A stretch of 64,000 nucleotides of DNA, taken from NCBI RefSeq assembly GCF_028769735.1, contig NC_088200.1:70651268-70715267 (forward strand), in the 5' to 3' direction. The translations under genes and the position numbers were made by a program. The notes beneath the pieces were generated by a model that saw only the letters and a list, made by a program, of their open reading frames with translations, was not told the origin of the DNA and did not search any database. Source of the stretch: Zonotrichia leucophrys gambelii. Taxonomy: Eukaryota; Chordata; Aves; Passeriformes; Passerellidae. Shown here piece after piece: positions 24,005-37,000 of this stretch. Each line of letters opens with the position of its first letter. The stretch's first letter is position 1.

Positions 24005-27000
24005 ACAAATAAATGTCAGCTTGGTCATTAATTAAATTTTCTTGCAGAATTACAGGTTGGAACATGGTCTGCACATGTTCAGTGCTCATTAAAATGAAAC
24101 AACAAGGCACAAAAAGTTGAGCCACAGCAGAATAACATTACTGGGCTGATGAAATGGCTTTTCACTTTAAAATGAAAAGTGGGGAGGACCAAACTCTCCC
24201 TACAGGGAGCTCAGTTTAAAAAAGCCTCATGGTTCCTGCATTAAAATCCTCTGAATTGCCCCATATTAGCAGAAAAGCATGTAGCTGAGCCACAGTATAT
24301 TTGAGAATCTGACATTTAGTGACGCTTCTAAGTGAAAGTTTGCACATTGAGTAAAAATTAAATCAAGTGGTTTTCAGTTTAACGGTCATTTTGAATTTTC
24401 ACTTTGAAGCACAAATACATTAGCAATGTCTAGTCATTCTTATTGTTGATTTTGAAAAAACTGTCTCTTGCATATGTGGAAAATTAAGTGCTTGGTTCCT
24501 TTCGGGCTTGTTTGGTGCATGTTTTTCAGCATAATTAAAAAACCCCAAGGGTAGCTAGGAAACCAGTGAGAATTTTGTGTCAGGATTCTGTCACACCCAA
24601 ATGGAGACTTTTCTTCATTTTTTAATTTACACAATAATTCATGTGCCAGATTATCTTGGAAGTTGTGTTTGAGGCAGTTGAAAATGTTCAGGTGGTGGCT
24701 TGAAATTAGGACAAAAAAAATTAAAAATAGCTGTTTTGTTCAACCCTGCACCAAAAAAGTTCTGTCATTGCTGTTGTTGCTTTTCACTGTGTTGGTGAGA
24801 TTGCCACAAATGCCCATCAGAGGATTGGAAATTTGGGATCTGATTCACTGATTTTTAGTTTATCCTGGTGTATTGAGTTTAGCTCTTGTTCTGTGAGGCT
24901 CTGACATCAGAAAAGATAAAATTTAAAATCTCAATTTTAGCTCGTTCAGCTGAAATGGCCTGGGTTTTGCTCCCCTGTGAAACAAGTCCTCCAAGTGAAG
25001 ACATCCTACCTGAAACAAGAACATTGGGATTAAAGTCTCCCAGCACCTACTCAAATTGAGGATGTCAGAGCCAAATATTTCAGGTATTTCAGTAATGAAT
25101 CCACAGAAGAGCAGAGCAGGTGTGATGGGCTGTGCCCCTGGGTTCCCAAAGGAGGGACAAAGCACAGACGAGTTCCACACAGGGAAATGCTGTGGGACCA
25201 CCTCGTGCCATTTATTCAATTATTCATTTTAAATAACAGCGCTTCCTGGTGCAAAATCTTTCCTCTTTTTCCCCTGGAAAAGCAGCACAATCGAATTTAA
25301 GAAATTACAATAAAAATTGATGCTCTTGGTTATTGCTCAAACCTCGCTGCATGTTTTAGTTGTGCCATTTTTTGAGCTCCTCTGCTACACTTGTATTGCT
25401 TTGTGGCCCTTTCTCGTGTGTATGTCATTATTATGTGCCATTTCCACTCAGATTTAGATTTAAAAATAGGCTGGGGCTCATTTTTTCCCACCACAATAAA
25501 GTTCTGTTAGCAGCAGCGAATATACTTGAAATGCTGTTGTTGCTGAACTCTGTCACATCACTCCTGAAAACATTTCTAGAAAACACAGGAGAGGAAAAAA
25601 ACACCTATAATATAAATATGAAATAAAGCTTTGCTCCCTCAGCTTGACTTGTACCAGGATTTCATTTAAAATAAGACATACTTATCTTTTTAAAATAATG
25701 CATTGATGTCGATAAAAATTTTAAGCATTTCAAAATTCAATAAAATAATAATATATGGAGCAAGTAAGACTGGAAATCTGAAGAAATCTTCACCAGCTGG
25801 TTTGAGTTTTCAGATTTTTGGGAGTCTATCTTTTGGGTAAAACATAATTTATTTATTTATTTTAAACGGTCTTTACCCCTGGTTGATGACAAACTTTAAA
25901 ATATAGGCAATCAACTGGGAAAAAAGCAAGCCAAATTAAACAATTCTGGAATATACCATTTCAGAATTTTAGAATATAAATATATAATTATATATGTAGC
26001 AAATTAAAAAGAAAATGTGTTGCAGTAAAGTACTCTCTTCACATAGAGATCACATTTCCCTCTTTAAAAAATAGTAAAAAATTTAAATATTTACTTGTTC
26101 CTTTGCTAACCATAATCTTCTGAAAGAAAACCATCATGTGGATAAAATCCTTAAATCAAGTGGGATTTCATTTCAAATTTAAAATTCCCAGAACAACTAT
26201 GAGAATTAGTAGACCGTGCAAATAATTGAATTTACGAATTACAGATTGTGTTGGCACAACAATTTAATAAAAAGCACCTGCAATTTTTCCACTTGTTGCA
26301 AAGCTCTGCACAAACAGCGATGACCATAAATATGGAAAAAAAAAATTGAGGATGCAGGTCAAGATTCACTGAAAGCAGTAAAAGAACCCCAAATTCTTAT
26401 GTGGTTTCTTTGGTTGTTTTTATTTTTTGTGTTTGTTTGTTTGGGTTTTTGGGTTTTTTATAATTTTGTTTTTGTTTTTTGTTTTGTTGTTTGTTGTTAT
26501 TTTTTTTTCTCTTTTTTTTTAGCCAAAAAAAAGGAGATTCCTCTCAAATTGAGCTGCAGAAAATTATTTCTGAAACGCTCCCACCAATGAGTTTTATCTG
26601 GATTGTCCCATCCTGCCCATTCACCTTGGGTGTGCAGACAATTTTTGCAAAAAAAGCAGCAGCTAATTGCTTGGCTAATTGCACTGCTCTGCACAAGGAT
26701 AGGGATAAGAAGCACACAACAGGGTGACTTTTCTTCTTTATTCAGCTCCTGAAGACTCTCAGTGGCTTTTACATAGCATGAAACAGCAATTTAATTTCAT
26801 GTTTTCTTGTGGCTTTAAGCAACTAGTAGGAAAAAACTCCTTGGTTTCATGAGGTTATGACTGTTATTTTCTCTAATTATGCACAAATAAATACATTTTC
26901 ACCTTATTAAGGAAGAGAAAATAGCGTGTGTATTTATACAAGAGTACAACTGACATTTAAAAGCAGCTAAATAATTCTTTTACTGATACCTGCAGTCACT

Positions 27001-27479
27001 GAAGCAAGTAAAATGCAGCTTTTAGGCAGGAATGGACAGCTATGAAACTCACAGAATTTTGATATTGACATTATTTTCTAACCAAGGGATATGATACAAC
27101 AGAGATATTTTAACATTATACTGGCAGATGAGGCAGATTGCAAACAAAAATTAATTTTGGGCATCAAAAATACCTTTTGCCATTCAATTTCAACATGTCA
27201 GAGCTGTACTCAAGAGCAGGATGGCACGGTCTGATATCCACATGATATTTGTCATTATGTACAGAATGGGGACAGGAAATGTTCTTTTCCAGCACAAACT
27301 CATGAGACAGTCAAAATACCCTTGGCCCTGGAAAATGCATTTTTTTCCTTTTTTCTAGATTCCCAATGGACTGGAAATGAGAACAATTTTCTTCAGCTCG
27401 CTTTGCCTGAAGGGTTCTTATATTTATGTGAGTGTATTCTGAAAAGAAAAATATATATGTATAATTCTACATTTAAAGT
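24005..27479. other. Unique AT-rich intergenic DNA
   Basis: No gene or TE supported. Contains T/G-rich stretches at about 26400-26520 and A-runs at 26335-26345. Confidence 0.6.
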
Positions 27480-27722
27480 ATATGTATATGCGTATACATT
27501 CATATACATGTATAAATATATAAATTTACACATATATGTTATATAATGTAATATATAATATAATATAATATAATATAATATAATATAATATAATATAATA
27601 TAATATAATATAATATAATATAATATAATATAATATAATATAATATAATATGTATAAAATACATATATATATATATATATATATAATTTTATATTTATAT
27701 AAAATTATATATATATATATGG
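27480..27722. repeat. (TATAA)n pentanucleotide and (TA)n microsatellite
   Basis: TAATA/TATAA units repeat about 20 times from about 27548 to 27651, followed by (TA)n runs to 27720. The same 5-mer, or its complement, forms arrays at 33821-34058 and 62231-62292. Confidence 0.9.
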
Positions 27723-28385
27723 AAACATGAGGGTTTACTTGTTTACGTGAGAATTCTCAAATCCTGTCCTAAAATTTGTACTCAGCAGTTTCTATCCACA
27801 GCCACAGTGGGAGGATGGATGCTAAGAAGGCTCTAAATTGCATCACCATAAAATGTTTTCTCTCAGTCCCAATGGTTTTGGCAGAAATGTAAAAATTCTG
27901 TTGGCATCTGTTGGGTTTCTCTCCCATTTCCTAGGGAATGTAAAGAGAATCAGGCACAAACATCTTGGCAAACACACATTCCTGCTCTCAAAAAGCTAAT
28001 GCATAGATGTCACTATAAATAATTATCAAGACTTCAAAGAGTCTAAATTAAGTCAAATTAGGATAATTAGGAATTTCTTATTTACTTTCATCTCCTCTGC
28101 AGAAGTTGCAATGTAAATTGTGTCAGATTTCTTTTCTTTTGGGGTGAAACATGGGCACTTTGCAATAGTTAGACATTAGTGGTGGTGTACATTAAAGATA
28201 TTTCTGATATAGAGATATAATAACACACAAATTGCCAAAAAAAGCAAGGACTGGGGTTTGAACAAGTTGTATTTCTTACAAATGCACCAGAAGAGCAGTT
28301 TTATCTCCCAGAATCAAAACTCATGTCCCCTGGCAAGGCCAAAAATCAGAGTCTATTTAAGGCAGCTCCAATGAATTCGAGAGTG
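27723..28385. other. AT-rich intergenic DNA
   Basis: Nothing recognised; unique sequence between two AT microsatellites. Confidence 0.6.
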
Positions 28386-29062
28386 TAATTATTTACTTAT
28401 TTATTTGTTTATTTATTATTTTTAATAGACAGAGATACTTTTATATAGAATTTTTTATATATATATAAGTATATCTATATATTACAAATATATAGATTTA
28501 TATATACTATGTATATATTTATTATATATATATTTATATATATTTGTATATATACCTTTATATGTACCTAAGAATATATATCTTATATATATGCTTATAT
28601 TTATATACTTATATTTACTTTATATACTTATATTTTTATAGATATATTATATATAAAATTATATATATAGAATATATAAAATTTTATATATGTGAATATA
28701 TTAAAATATTTAAATATATAAATCTTTAAATAATATAATTTTATAAAAAATTTATTTACATTTAAATATAAAAATTATATTTAAAATTCATAAATTATAT
28801 AAATTATATATATAATATTTAAATATTTAAATATTCAAATATTTAAATGTATAAATAATATAACTTTATAATAACTATATAAATTTCATTTACAATTTTA
28901 AATATAAAATTATATTTAAAATTCATAAATTATATAAATTTTACATATATTAAATATATAAATATTTAAATATATACATAAATAAATAATATAATTATAT
29001 CTATATAGATATAGGTATAGATATAGATATATATTGACACATATATATATATATATAATTTT
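28386..29062. repeat. Nearly pure A/T low-complexity tract
   Basis: About 670 bp with almost no G or C, made of TATA, TAAATATTTAAA and TTATATAAATT motifs with repeated internal duplications (for example AAATTATATTTAAAATTCATAA near 28770 and 28905). It should unwind easily and could act as a scaffold-attachment-like region. The YIYLY-type frame through it is an artefact. Confidence 0.85.
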
Positions 29063-29690
29063 TTTGAGACTCGTGCAGCAGTGTTTTTAATTGAGTGCCC
29101 ATTTCACAGCTGAGTTACAGACCTCTGAGCAGGTTGCAGGGGAATAGTGAGAGACTTTCCATTTATGCTGCCACCAGACATAACTTTAATGCTGTTCTTG
29201 CATTTAACACCTCTCACCAGTTAACTGGAGCATGAGCCCCGTAGTGCACATCATTGAACTCCCCGGCACCTGAGATGGAAACACATTTGCAGAACAGCTC
29301 CCGAGCGATTAAAATGGAAAATAATTTCTTTTATTGCAGATGTACTAATTTATAGCGTACCATTAGTATCAGCTTTTCCATTAACTCACTGAGCAGACTA
29401 ATGCCAGAAAGGATGTGAGCTGAGCTCCTTCTCCCCTCCCACAGCCTTCCCTGGGTATTTATTTATTCCTGTGGCATCATCAGCTCTCAAGGCAAACATT
29501 TTGCAATGGCAGAAAATGACATAATTATTTCAGAAACACATAATTGCAAGGTGTGTTTCAAAGTCTAAGGGACTATTTTCACTATATTACTGGGGGGGAG
29601 GAAGATTAAGTTTGAAGATACCATGTGTCTTACCTTTCAAGACAGCTTTTGTTAAAATAAAAAAACAAAAAAACCTTTGCATAAGTTTAA
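29063..29690. other. Unique sequence, possible conserved non-coding DNA
   Basis: Balanced and repeat-free between an A/T tract and a T/G tract. Motif-dense (TAATTTATAG, CATTAGTATCAG, GCGATTAAAATGG) without a coding frame. Function unknown. Confidence 0.2.
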
Positions 29691-29696
29691 TCTTGC

Positions 29697-29866
29697 ATTG
29701 ATCTATGTTTTATTTTGGTGTTTTGTTTTATTTTGTTTGGGGTTTTGTTTTGTTTTGGTTTTGTTGTATTTTGTGTTTTTTCCTTTTTGTTTGTTTGTGG
29801 GGTTTTTGTGTCCTTTTTTTCATTTTGGGGTTTTTATTTGTTTGCTTGTTTGGGTTTTTTTCTGGT
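29697..29866. repeat. T/G-rich simple sequence (TTTTG-type)
   Basis: Plus strand nearly devoid of A and C, with TTTTG and TTTGT units. The hydrophobic reading frame is an artefact of composition. Confidence 0.8.
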
Positions 29867-30121
29867 CAAGCTTTTTTGAGATGAATTCTCCATAGAAATC
29901 AATAGAGATTACTGCCAAACAGACAGGAACCCAGGAACCTCCCTTTTTTTTTCCTTTTTTTATGAGAGGTTTGCTGACCTGCTGAGATTGAATGTCTGAG
30001 GAGATAGTGATGCAAATCAATGGAATGACAAAATGTGAACAATTTTAATTTATAGTAAGAGTATAATATCAATTTAGTCTGGGGGAGCACTTACAGACTT
30101 TTTTCTGGACATACAATTTAA

Positions 30122-30122
30122 C

Positions 30123-30183
<61 letters not shown>

Positions 30184-30187
30184 TAAA

Positions 30188-30256
<69 letters not shown>
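30122..30256. repeat. (AAT)n trinucleotide microsatellite
   Basis: About 45 AAT triplets with one AAAATAAAA interruption near 30180. The poly-Tyr frame on the minus strand is an artefact. Confidence 0.95.
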
Positions 30257-31700
30257 TTTTTAAAACAAGAAGCAAGTCAGTTTTGTGTGAACTCTTTTAG
30301 ACATTTACCTAGTTTTTAATTTTGACTTCAGTTTGTAAGCAAGCACTCATAATTATGACCCTCAATCGTTTCGTTTTGGTTTTGTGCTCACAAACTTTAT
30401 TGGTCAGGAAAAATGGACAGCTAAATGAGTTAAACTCTGAACATTTTAATAAGATCATATGTTCTCATTCTTTATTACTTAAAGAAAAATTCTAGGACAA
30501 CTTTGATTTCTCTAAACTTCTCTGCTGCAAATACCATGGAGAATTGTTCTAAATTACTCTTTAATTAGACAAAAACACAGGAAAATAATTACATAACTGA
30601 GAAGGAAAATTGATTTAGTAGGTTACATATGTATTCATGGATTTTATGTATATTTCCAAAATGCACTCCACTGATAACTCAAAGAGTTAGTTTTGGTATG
30701 AATGTCAGGAATAAGAGTCAAAGGGATATTTAATGTAATGGAAATGAATCTAACAGTGTGCCGTAAAATGTAATAAGTAATCCTGTTGCTTTTCTGGTTG
30801 GTTTAAATTGTGACATGGTAGGTCCCACAGCCCAATTATTTTTTCAGCATTTTCATTTTCTCTGTTTTTTTCCTTTCTGTTTCTAAACTCATAATTTTGA
30901 GTCTGTAGGTCAAGCTAAAAACCTTTGATATTTACACATTTTTCCCATTCTGCTTGTGGAACATGACTGCTGCAAACTGCACCATGACATTTAAGGGGAA
31001 AAATGTTAAAAATATATTACAGCTTCCTCTCACACAGTTAGACTGCTAAAAAGCTACTTTTGCTGACCAGATGGAAATCCTTTGTTGGTTTTAGGGTTTT
31101 TTTAAAACCCCAAAACTGAAGTAAAATCCCCCAAACAGAATTTACAATGCACTAAATGTTAAAAGTACCACTTCAGCAACATTGAAATTATATTTTTCCA
31201 GCTTTGGCCTTTTATTTACATGATGGTTTTAACAGAATTCTGACTTCTGATTTAAAACATAAAACTACCACCATATTCCTCTTTCATGGCAGAATTATCT
31301 TGTTTCATTCCGGTGAATACCAGAGAGTTAAGATGAAATATCTACTAAATACTTGTCCATGTCTACCTTTGAAGCAAAGTAGAAAATATTGCTATGAAAT
31401 ATCAAGCAACAGTGTTGGAAAAAAAAATATCGGTATTTGTTGGTGGATATTTTTCCCTTTTTACTTCTTTCAACAACAACGACAAAAAAAATTAAATCTG
31501 AAAAAAAAAATTGTAACAGATGTTGGAAATGCAGACCAGTTGCAGACACATTTGCACCAAACCAAAGTCCCTAAGGTTTCTGCTTGTAAATATTAGAGAA
31601 ATATCATGTTCTACAGGAAAGCAGTGGGGCTGAACTGGAGAGCCATGAGGATGCAAGGAAATTGAAATGAGCTGCAATGACCCAGGAGCTGCATTGCCTT
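30257..31700. other. AT-rich intergenic DNA
   Basis: No supported feature. Unique-looking apart from short A-runs near 31480-31510. Confidence 0.6.
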
Positions 31701-31710
31701 AGTTCCATCT

Positions 31711-31866
31711 GGGGGAAGAAAAGAAACAAAGGAAAGGAAAAAAAGGGAAAGGGGAAGGGAAAGGGAAAGGGGAAAGGGAAAGGGGAAGGGGAAGGGGAAG
31801 GGGAAGGGGAAGGGGAAGGGAAGGGGAAGGGGAAGGGGAAGGGGAAGGGGGAAAGAAGAAAGAAAT
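31711..31866. repeat. (GGGGAA)n purine tract, G-quadruplex motif
   Basis: The plus strand is pure purine from about 31722 and carries at least ten GGGG runs separated by AA between about 31783 and 31852. G4 runs with 2-nt loops are a very strong quadruplex pattern on the plus strand. Confidence 0.9.
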
Positions 31867-31900
31867 AACAATCAACCAAGCTAATTCACTTCTGCAGACA

Positions 31901-32600
31901 ATTTCAGGAAAGGAAAGGAAATTTAAGGAAAGGAAATTTCAGGAAAGGAAATTTCAGGAAATTTCAGGAAAGGAAATTTCAGGAAATTTCAGGAAAGGAA
32001 AGGAAATTTCAGGAAAGGAAAGGAAATTTCAGGAAAGGAAATTTCAGGAAAGGAAATTTCAGGAAAGGAAAGGCAATTTCAGGAAAGGAAATTTCAGGAA
32101 AGGCAATTTCAGGAAAGGCAATTTCAGGAAAGGAAAGGCAATTTCAGGAAAGGAAAGGAAAGGCAATTTCAGGAAATTTCAGGAAAGGCAATTTCAGGCA
32201 ATTTCAGGCAATTTCAGGCAAGGCAATTTCAGGCAAGGCAAGGCAATTTCAGGCAAGGCAATTTCAGGCAAGGCAATTTCAGGCAAGGCAAGGCAAGGCA
32301 AGGCAAGGCAAGGCAAGGCAAGGCAAGGCAAGGCAAGGCAAGGCAAGGCAAGGCAAGGAAAGGAAAGGAAAGGAAAGGAAAGGAAAGGAAAGGAAAGGAA
32401 AGGAAAGGAAAGGAAAGGAAAGGAAAGGAAAGGAAAGGAAAGGAAAGGAAAGGAAAGGAAAGGAAAGGAAAGGAAAGGAAAGGAAAGGAAAGGAAAGGAA
32501 AGGAAAGGAAAGGAAAGGAAAGGAAAGGAAAGGAAAGGAAAGGAAAGGAAAGGAAAGGAAAGGAAAGGAAAGGAAAGGAAAGGAAAGGAAAGGAAAGGAA
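31901..32600. repeat. 700-bp mixed pentanucleotide array
   Basis: 140 consecutive 5-mers in unbroken register. 31901-32280 mixes AGGAA with 24 ATTTC units and, from about 32070, increasing AGGCA. 32281-32355 is 15 pure AGGCA. 32356-32600 is 49 pure AGGAA. One ATTTA unit occurs at 31921. No indel breaks the 5-bp period. The long open frames (Leu-Ser-Phe-Pro type) follow from 5-bp period in three frames and are not genes. Confidence 0.95.
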
Positions 32601-33174
32601 AAGGAAGCGTCAATGAACTTCATCAGATCAATAGAGATGCATCAAGGTAATACCCATAGATCCTACACAGAGCTAAATGAAAAGAAATAAGGCAGAGTAA
32701 CACAGATAATTTTTTTTTTTTCTGCATTGGAACATTTGCACAGAGACACCCTTCCTCAGATGGCTGCCATTCTGCCAACTGTGAGGTGATATGAGAGACT
32801 GTAATTTATTATTTTATTAGCTTTTAGAGTGCTAAATTGGTAAGAGTAATCCATAGCTTATGCACGAGAAATTACATTTTTTATGTACCTTGCTCAGCTT
32901 GGTGACTGAGAATCAATTTCCCTGTGAAACAATAAATACTAGGACAAGATCCAAAATGCTTAAAATGAATTTTAAAGAGGATGGGAAGGCAAACAGATAA
33001 AATTTGTCTTCCATAGGAACTGATACTTTTTTCTGCCTGACAGAAAAATTAAATCTCAAGGGATAAAGCTTTCCGGCATCATTTTGAACATTTCTTAGGT
33101 CTTTTTACTTATTTGGAGGTCTCATCAAGCAGTTATTTATTTGGAATATAATCACAATTCAAAATAAACACCAT
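32601..33174. other. AT-rich intergenic DNA
   Basis: No feature recognised. Confidence 0.6.
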
Positions 33175-33330
33175 GGAATCATAGAGTAATTTAAAGCTTA
33201 AAGGGCACTTAGTCCAAACTTCCTGAAACCTCCCAGTATCCCAAGGTGCCCCAAGCCCCATCCAGCCTTGGACAATTCCAGGGATGCAGGGGCAGCCTGT
33301 GCCACCCTCACTGTAAAACAAAACTTCTTC
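33175..33330 (-). mobile_element. CR1 LINE 3'-end fragment, antisense
   Basis: Begins with GGAATCATAGAGTAATTTAA (CR1 tail, reverse complement) and continues through CTTAGTCCAAACTTCCTG, GGGATGCAGGGGCAGCCTG and TGTAAAACAAAACTTCTTCC, which is the antisense CR1 3' UTR. The same GATGCAGGGGCAGCC site hosts the LTR insertion at 60079. Confidence 0.85.
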
Positions 33331-33820
33331 CTGCTCTTTTTTTCCAATAAAAAATCACCCGTTTTGTTTACAGCTTCTATACCCATGTGCAGAATTGCTG
33401 TCATTAGTAATACCCTTACCCACATCATGCTTCAGACACTGTCTTTTACCACAGCTTGACAAATCCACTTTTTTTGCAAAATAGTCTGTGTGTCAAGGTT
33501 TTATAATTTCATGAATAAAGAAAAAGGTCCAAGGTTTAGGAAGAAGACAGTTATTTAAACTTGAGAAGAGCATGGGAACAGATTCTTTACACGTGGACTT
33601 TTAAATTTCTATCCTGAAACAAAAAGTTGTGTTTTCTTCTGCTCTGTCTTTGTGAGGGCAGCAAGAGAGGCAAGAAAAGCTCCAGCGTTATCAACAACAA
33701 AACTGGAGAATCTTGTCTTTGAAAAAAACCCAAATTTTTATCATATTATTTTTTATATTTTTAAATTGTTTATATTTATATAAAATATATTTTATCATAT
33801 GTTTTGATTTTATAATGTAT
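33331..33820. other. AT-rich intergenic DNA
   Basis: No feature recognised. Confidence 0.6.
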
Positions 33821-34058
33821 ATTATATTATATTATATTATATTATATTATATTATATTATATTATATTATATTATATTACATTACATTACATTACATTAC
33901 ATTACATTATATTATATTACATTATATTATATTATATTATATTATATTATATTATATTATATTATATTATATTATATTATATTATATTATATTATATTAT
34001 ATTATATTATATTATATTATATTATATTATATTATATTATATTATATTATATTATATA
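33821..34058. repeat. (ATTAT)n pentanucleotide array with ATTAC variants
   Basis: About 47 units. An ATTAC block (about 33876-33905, plus one near 33916) sits inside otherwise pure ATTAT. The reverse complement of the motif matches the arrays at 27.5 kb and 62.2 kb. Confidence 0.95.
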
Positions 34059-37000
34059 TGTTATTTTCCCCTTATTTTCTATCAGATTTATGAAAAATCT
34101 TCTCAGCTATCAATGTGCATATGTAGCACAAAATGCTCCTAAACCAAACCATGGATTCAGATTGAGTCCATCTCTTTCAGTGATTTTCCTGGTTGTCTTT
34201 TCTAGCATACTGCAAATATATATTATAAAATAATCATTGCATGTTTGGGAAGAACAATAGCATCCCTAGTATTTAAATCTGAATAAAAAATTAACATTTA
34301 TGCCTAAAATGTTACATGAAGGAACGTCCAATTCCTCCCTTAAAGACAAAAATAAACCAAGATCCTTTTCCTTTCGAATTGATCATCCTGTAAGCATTTT
34401 TCCAGGTGTCTGGTATGGCACAAAAGGATATGCAGTATGTTTATTCTTGGTGCAGATGCCACCGGGCTGGAACAAAAAATGATGAAAAAAACCACCAAAA
34501 ACTGATGAAAAAAGACCATTTAGGCACATTCATATTGAATATAACTGCCTCAAGTGTCCTGCAGAGTACAAAAAAAAAAAAAAAAGTCAATTTTTTTTTT
34601 TTTGTTTGTTTTTCTCAGAGTGATATTATCCTGTGCTCAGACCAGCTATGTACCAGCAAGTCAGAAATATAGCTGGGCAATGAATTTAGCCTCAAGCTCT
34701 CTGCAGTGCAGCTGAGGCACATTAGATAGAGCCAAATGATGCCCAGAAGTGTTATAAGACATTAACTTAATCCTTAGAGGGGGAAAAAAAAAAAAAAAAA
34801 AAGAGAGGAATGTACTGCGCTGGAGGTTCTGAGCTCACAGAAAGAAATGAAAAGTCTGATAAGAGAGTCATTAAAAGAATTTTGACCCATTACATTGAAT
34901 AGATTTGTGTGGGAGGAAAGGGCTGGTGCAGAATGAGGGATGGGGGGAAAGGATCAGGAGGTCAAGAATGAGAAGCCCTGAGAAATCCAGCATACAAAAT
35001 CTCCAGCATTTATCCTAGGCCAAATCAGAACTGGGTTTTTATTTAAGATGTCAGTATTTTTGAAATTCCCAGCCTTTTGTTGTTGTTGCTGTTGTTCATG
35101 CAAATCTAAATTGTTTATGGAGTTCAAATATGGAAAGAAACATGCAGATTTTATTGCCCACAGATGCCAACATCATCAGGTAGCAACATCACAAAATTAA
35201 TTTATCTGTAAATTGTGACACAAAATTAATTTATCTGTAATTGTTGTGTGGTGGGGGAAGATTGTTGGTCTTCCGGTATTAAATACTGGATTCTTATTTA
35301 TATTTTCTCTTTTCTTTTCTTTTTTTTTTTTAGAAAAAAGGTTAAAACTTCTTTACTCATGCAGGAATTTTTAGGACAGGGTCTGCAGTCATGAATACAG
35401 CCAGGTTGTACTCCATTACATTTCAATTTATCATTTTTGTCATTTTATCTCCGCTTGTGTAAAACACCTCAAGAGATGGAAAAAATGAAAATCCTGCAGT
35501 TGTCTAACACTCAAAATCCCTTTGCAGTTATGTTCCTATTCGTGCTTTGAGTCAAATTTAACAGATTTTTAAAAAAAACTAAAGCAGTGCTATGAAACTG
35601 CAGAGAATTGACCTGGACATCGCTCAGGAGATGGAGGCAATCCTATTTAAAGGGAAAAATCTGGGACACTTTGATGGAAACCTGGCAAGCTGTTCATTTG
35701 GAATGAAAGAAAATAATTGCTCCTGATTGTTTAGAAAGAAGGTAAATTTTCAAATAGTAGCTGAAAATCCTATAATAATTCAATAAATTCTCAATTCCTT
35801 GAAATCCCTGTTGGTTACAGTTCTCACAGAAATTTTGAGAAGCAGGTGAGTGACTTCTAGATCAAAGGCATGGCAAAGTTAGGGATGAATTCCACCCAGA
35901 TTTGGCTATCTACAAGTGAAATGGCTTTTACAAACAATTATTCTATGTAGAGCATCAGACACCTGAGAATTCCATTGTCCCTGGTAATGCCCTTTTCTCA
36001 CTCTAATGCCAAAGAAAGATCTGACCTATGTAAGAGTAAATGAATTAATTTCAATAGTTAAAAAAAAAAACATTCCCATTTTGAGTTGTTTCAACCACTA
36101 GAAATCAATAAAATAAATGGATAAATGGGTCTGGCTTTAAAGGCTGATTTTTCAAAAAAGTTACTATTCCCAGTCATAAATTACTCCTATAACCCATAAT
36201 TCCACCAAAATCAACAGATCTTGAGATGTCAGATTTTTTACAGGTACCAGTAAGGTATCAGTTGAACATAAAGGTCTTTACCTAATTTAAATTGCAAATG
36301 AGGCCTAAGTAATGTCAGGGTAATGGCACAAGGCAGTTTGAATGTTAATTGATTGGTGGACTGTTTTGGAAAAAAAGTTTTCAGTGATTTATTGCAGTTT
36401 TCTTTGATTTTATTTGTTCTATTACCAAGCAGTTTTTGGGGTTTTTTTAAGTGGATCATGTTTTGGTTTTTATTTTAATATATAAAAGAAATTATGGCCA
36501 CTCTCAAATCTATATAAGGCAAAAAAAAAATCTCAATTGTGGTAATAAAGCACTTAAAACTATTTATATAAAAGGACTGACTTTACATATTTGTTTGTAT
36601 TGGTGTTATTGCACTCTCCTGTAAAAAACACAAAAATATCTTACACTGAATTTCTGTCTCTATACACCTTGCATGATCATTCAAGGATGAAAATAATGGG
36701 ATCATTTCTCCATTTAAAGACCCCCCATGAAGGTACCCATGTAAAAGGCCTAATTTGCCATTTCATTGAATTTCAGATTCAGAGGTTTGGGATCACTTCT
36801 AAGACTCCTTAAACTTGGGTTTTTCTCCATGAGATTGGAACACCTGAAATTGTTACTGAAGTGCCAACCCTCGTCAACTTTGATGGTAAATGCCACTGAA
36901 AGCAGCAAACCAAACACCTTTTTGGGGACAAAATGCCCTTGAGTCTTTAAGATACCAAGCTTTAATGACATGCAAATATTCAGATTGCCATGTCCACATT

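Noticed and set aside
32194..32623. Leu-Ser-Phe-Pro repeat open frames
   Set aside because: A 5-bp repeat read in several frames.
33713..34093. Ile-Leu-Tyr-rich 126-residue frame resembling a membrane protein
   Set aside because: Translation of the ATTAT array.
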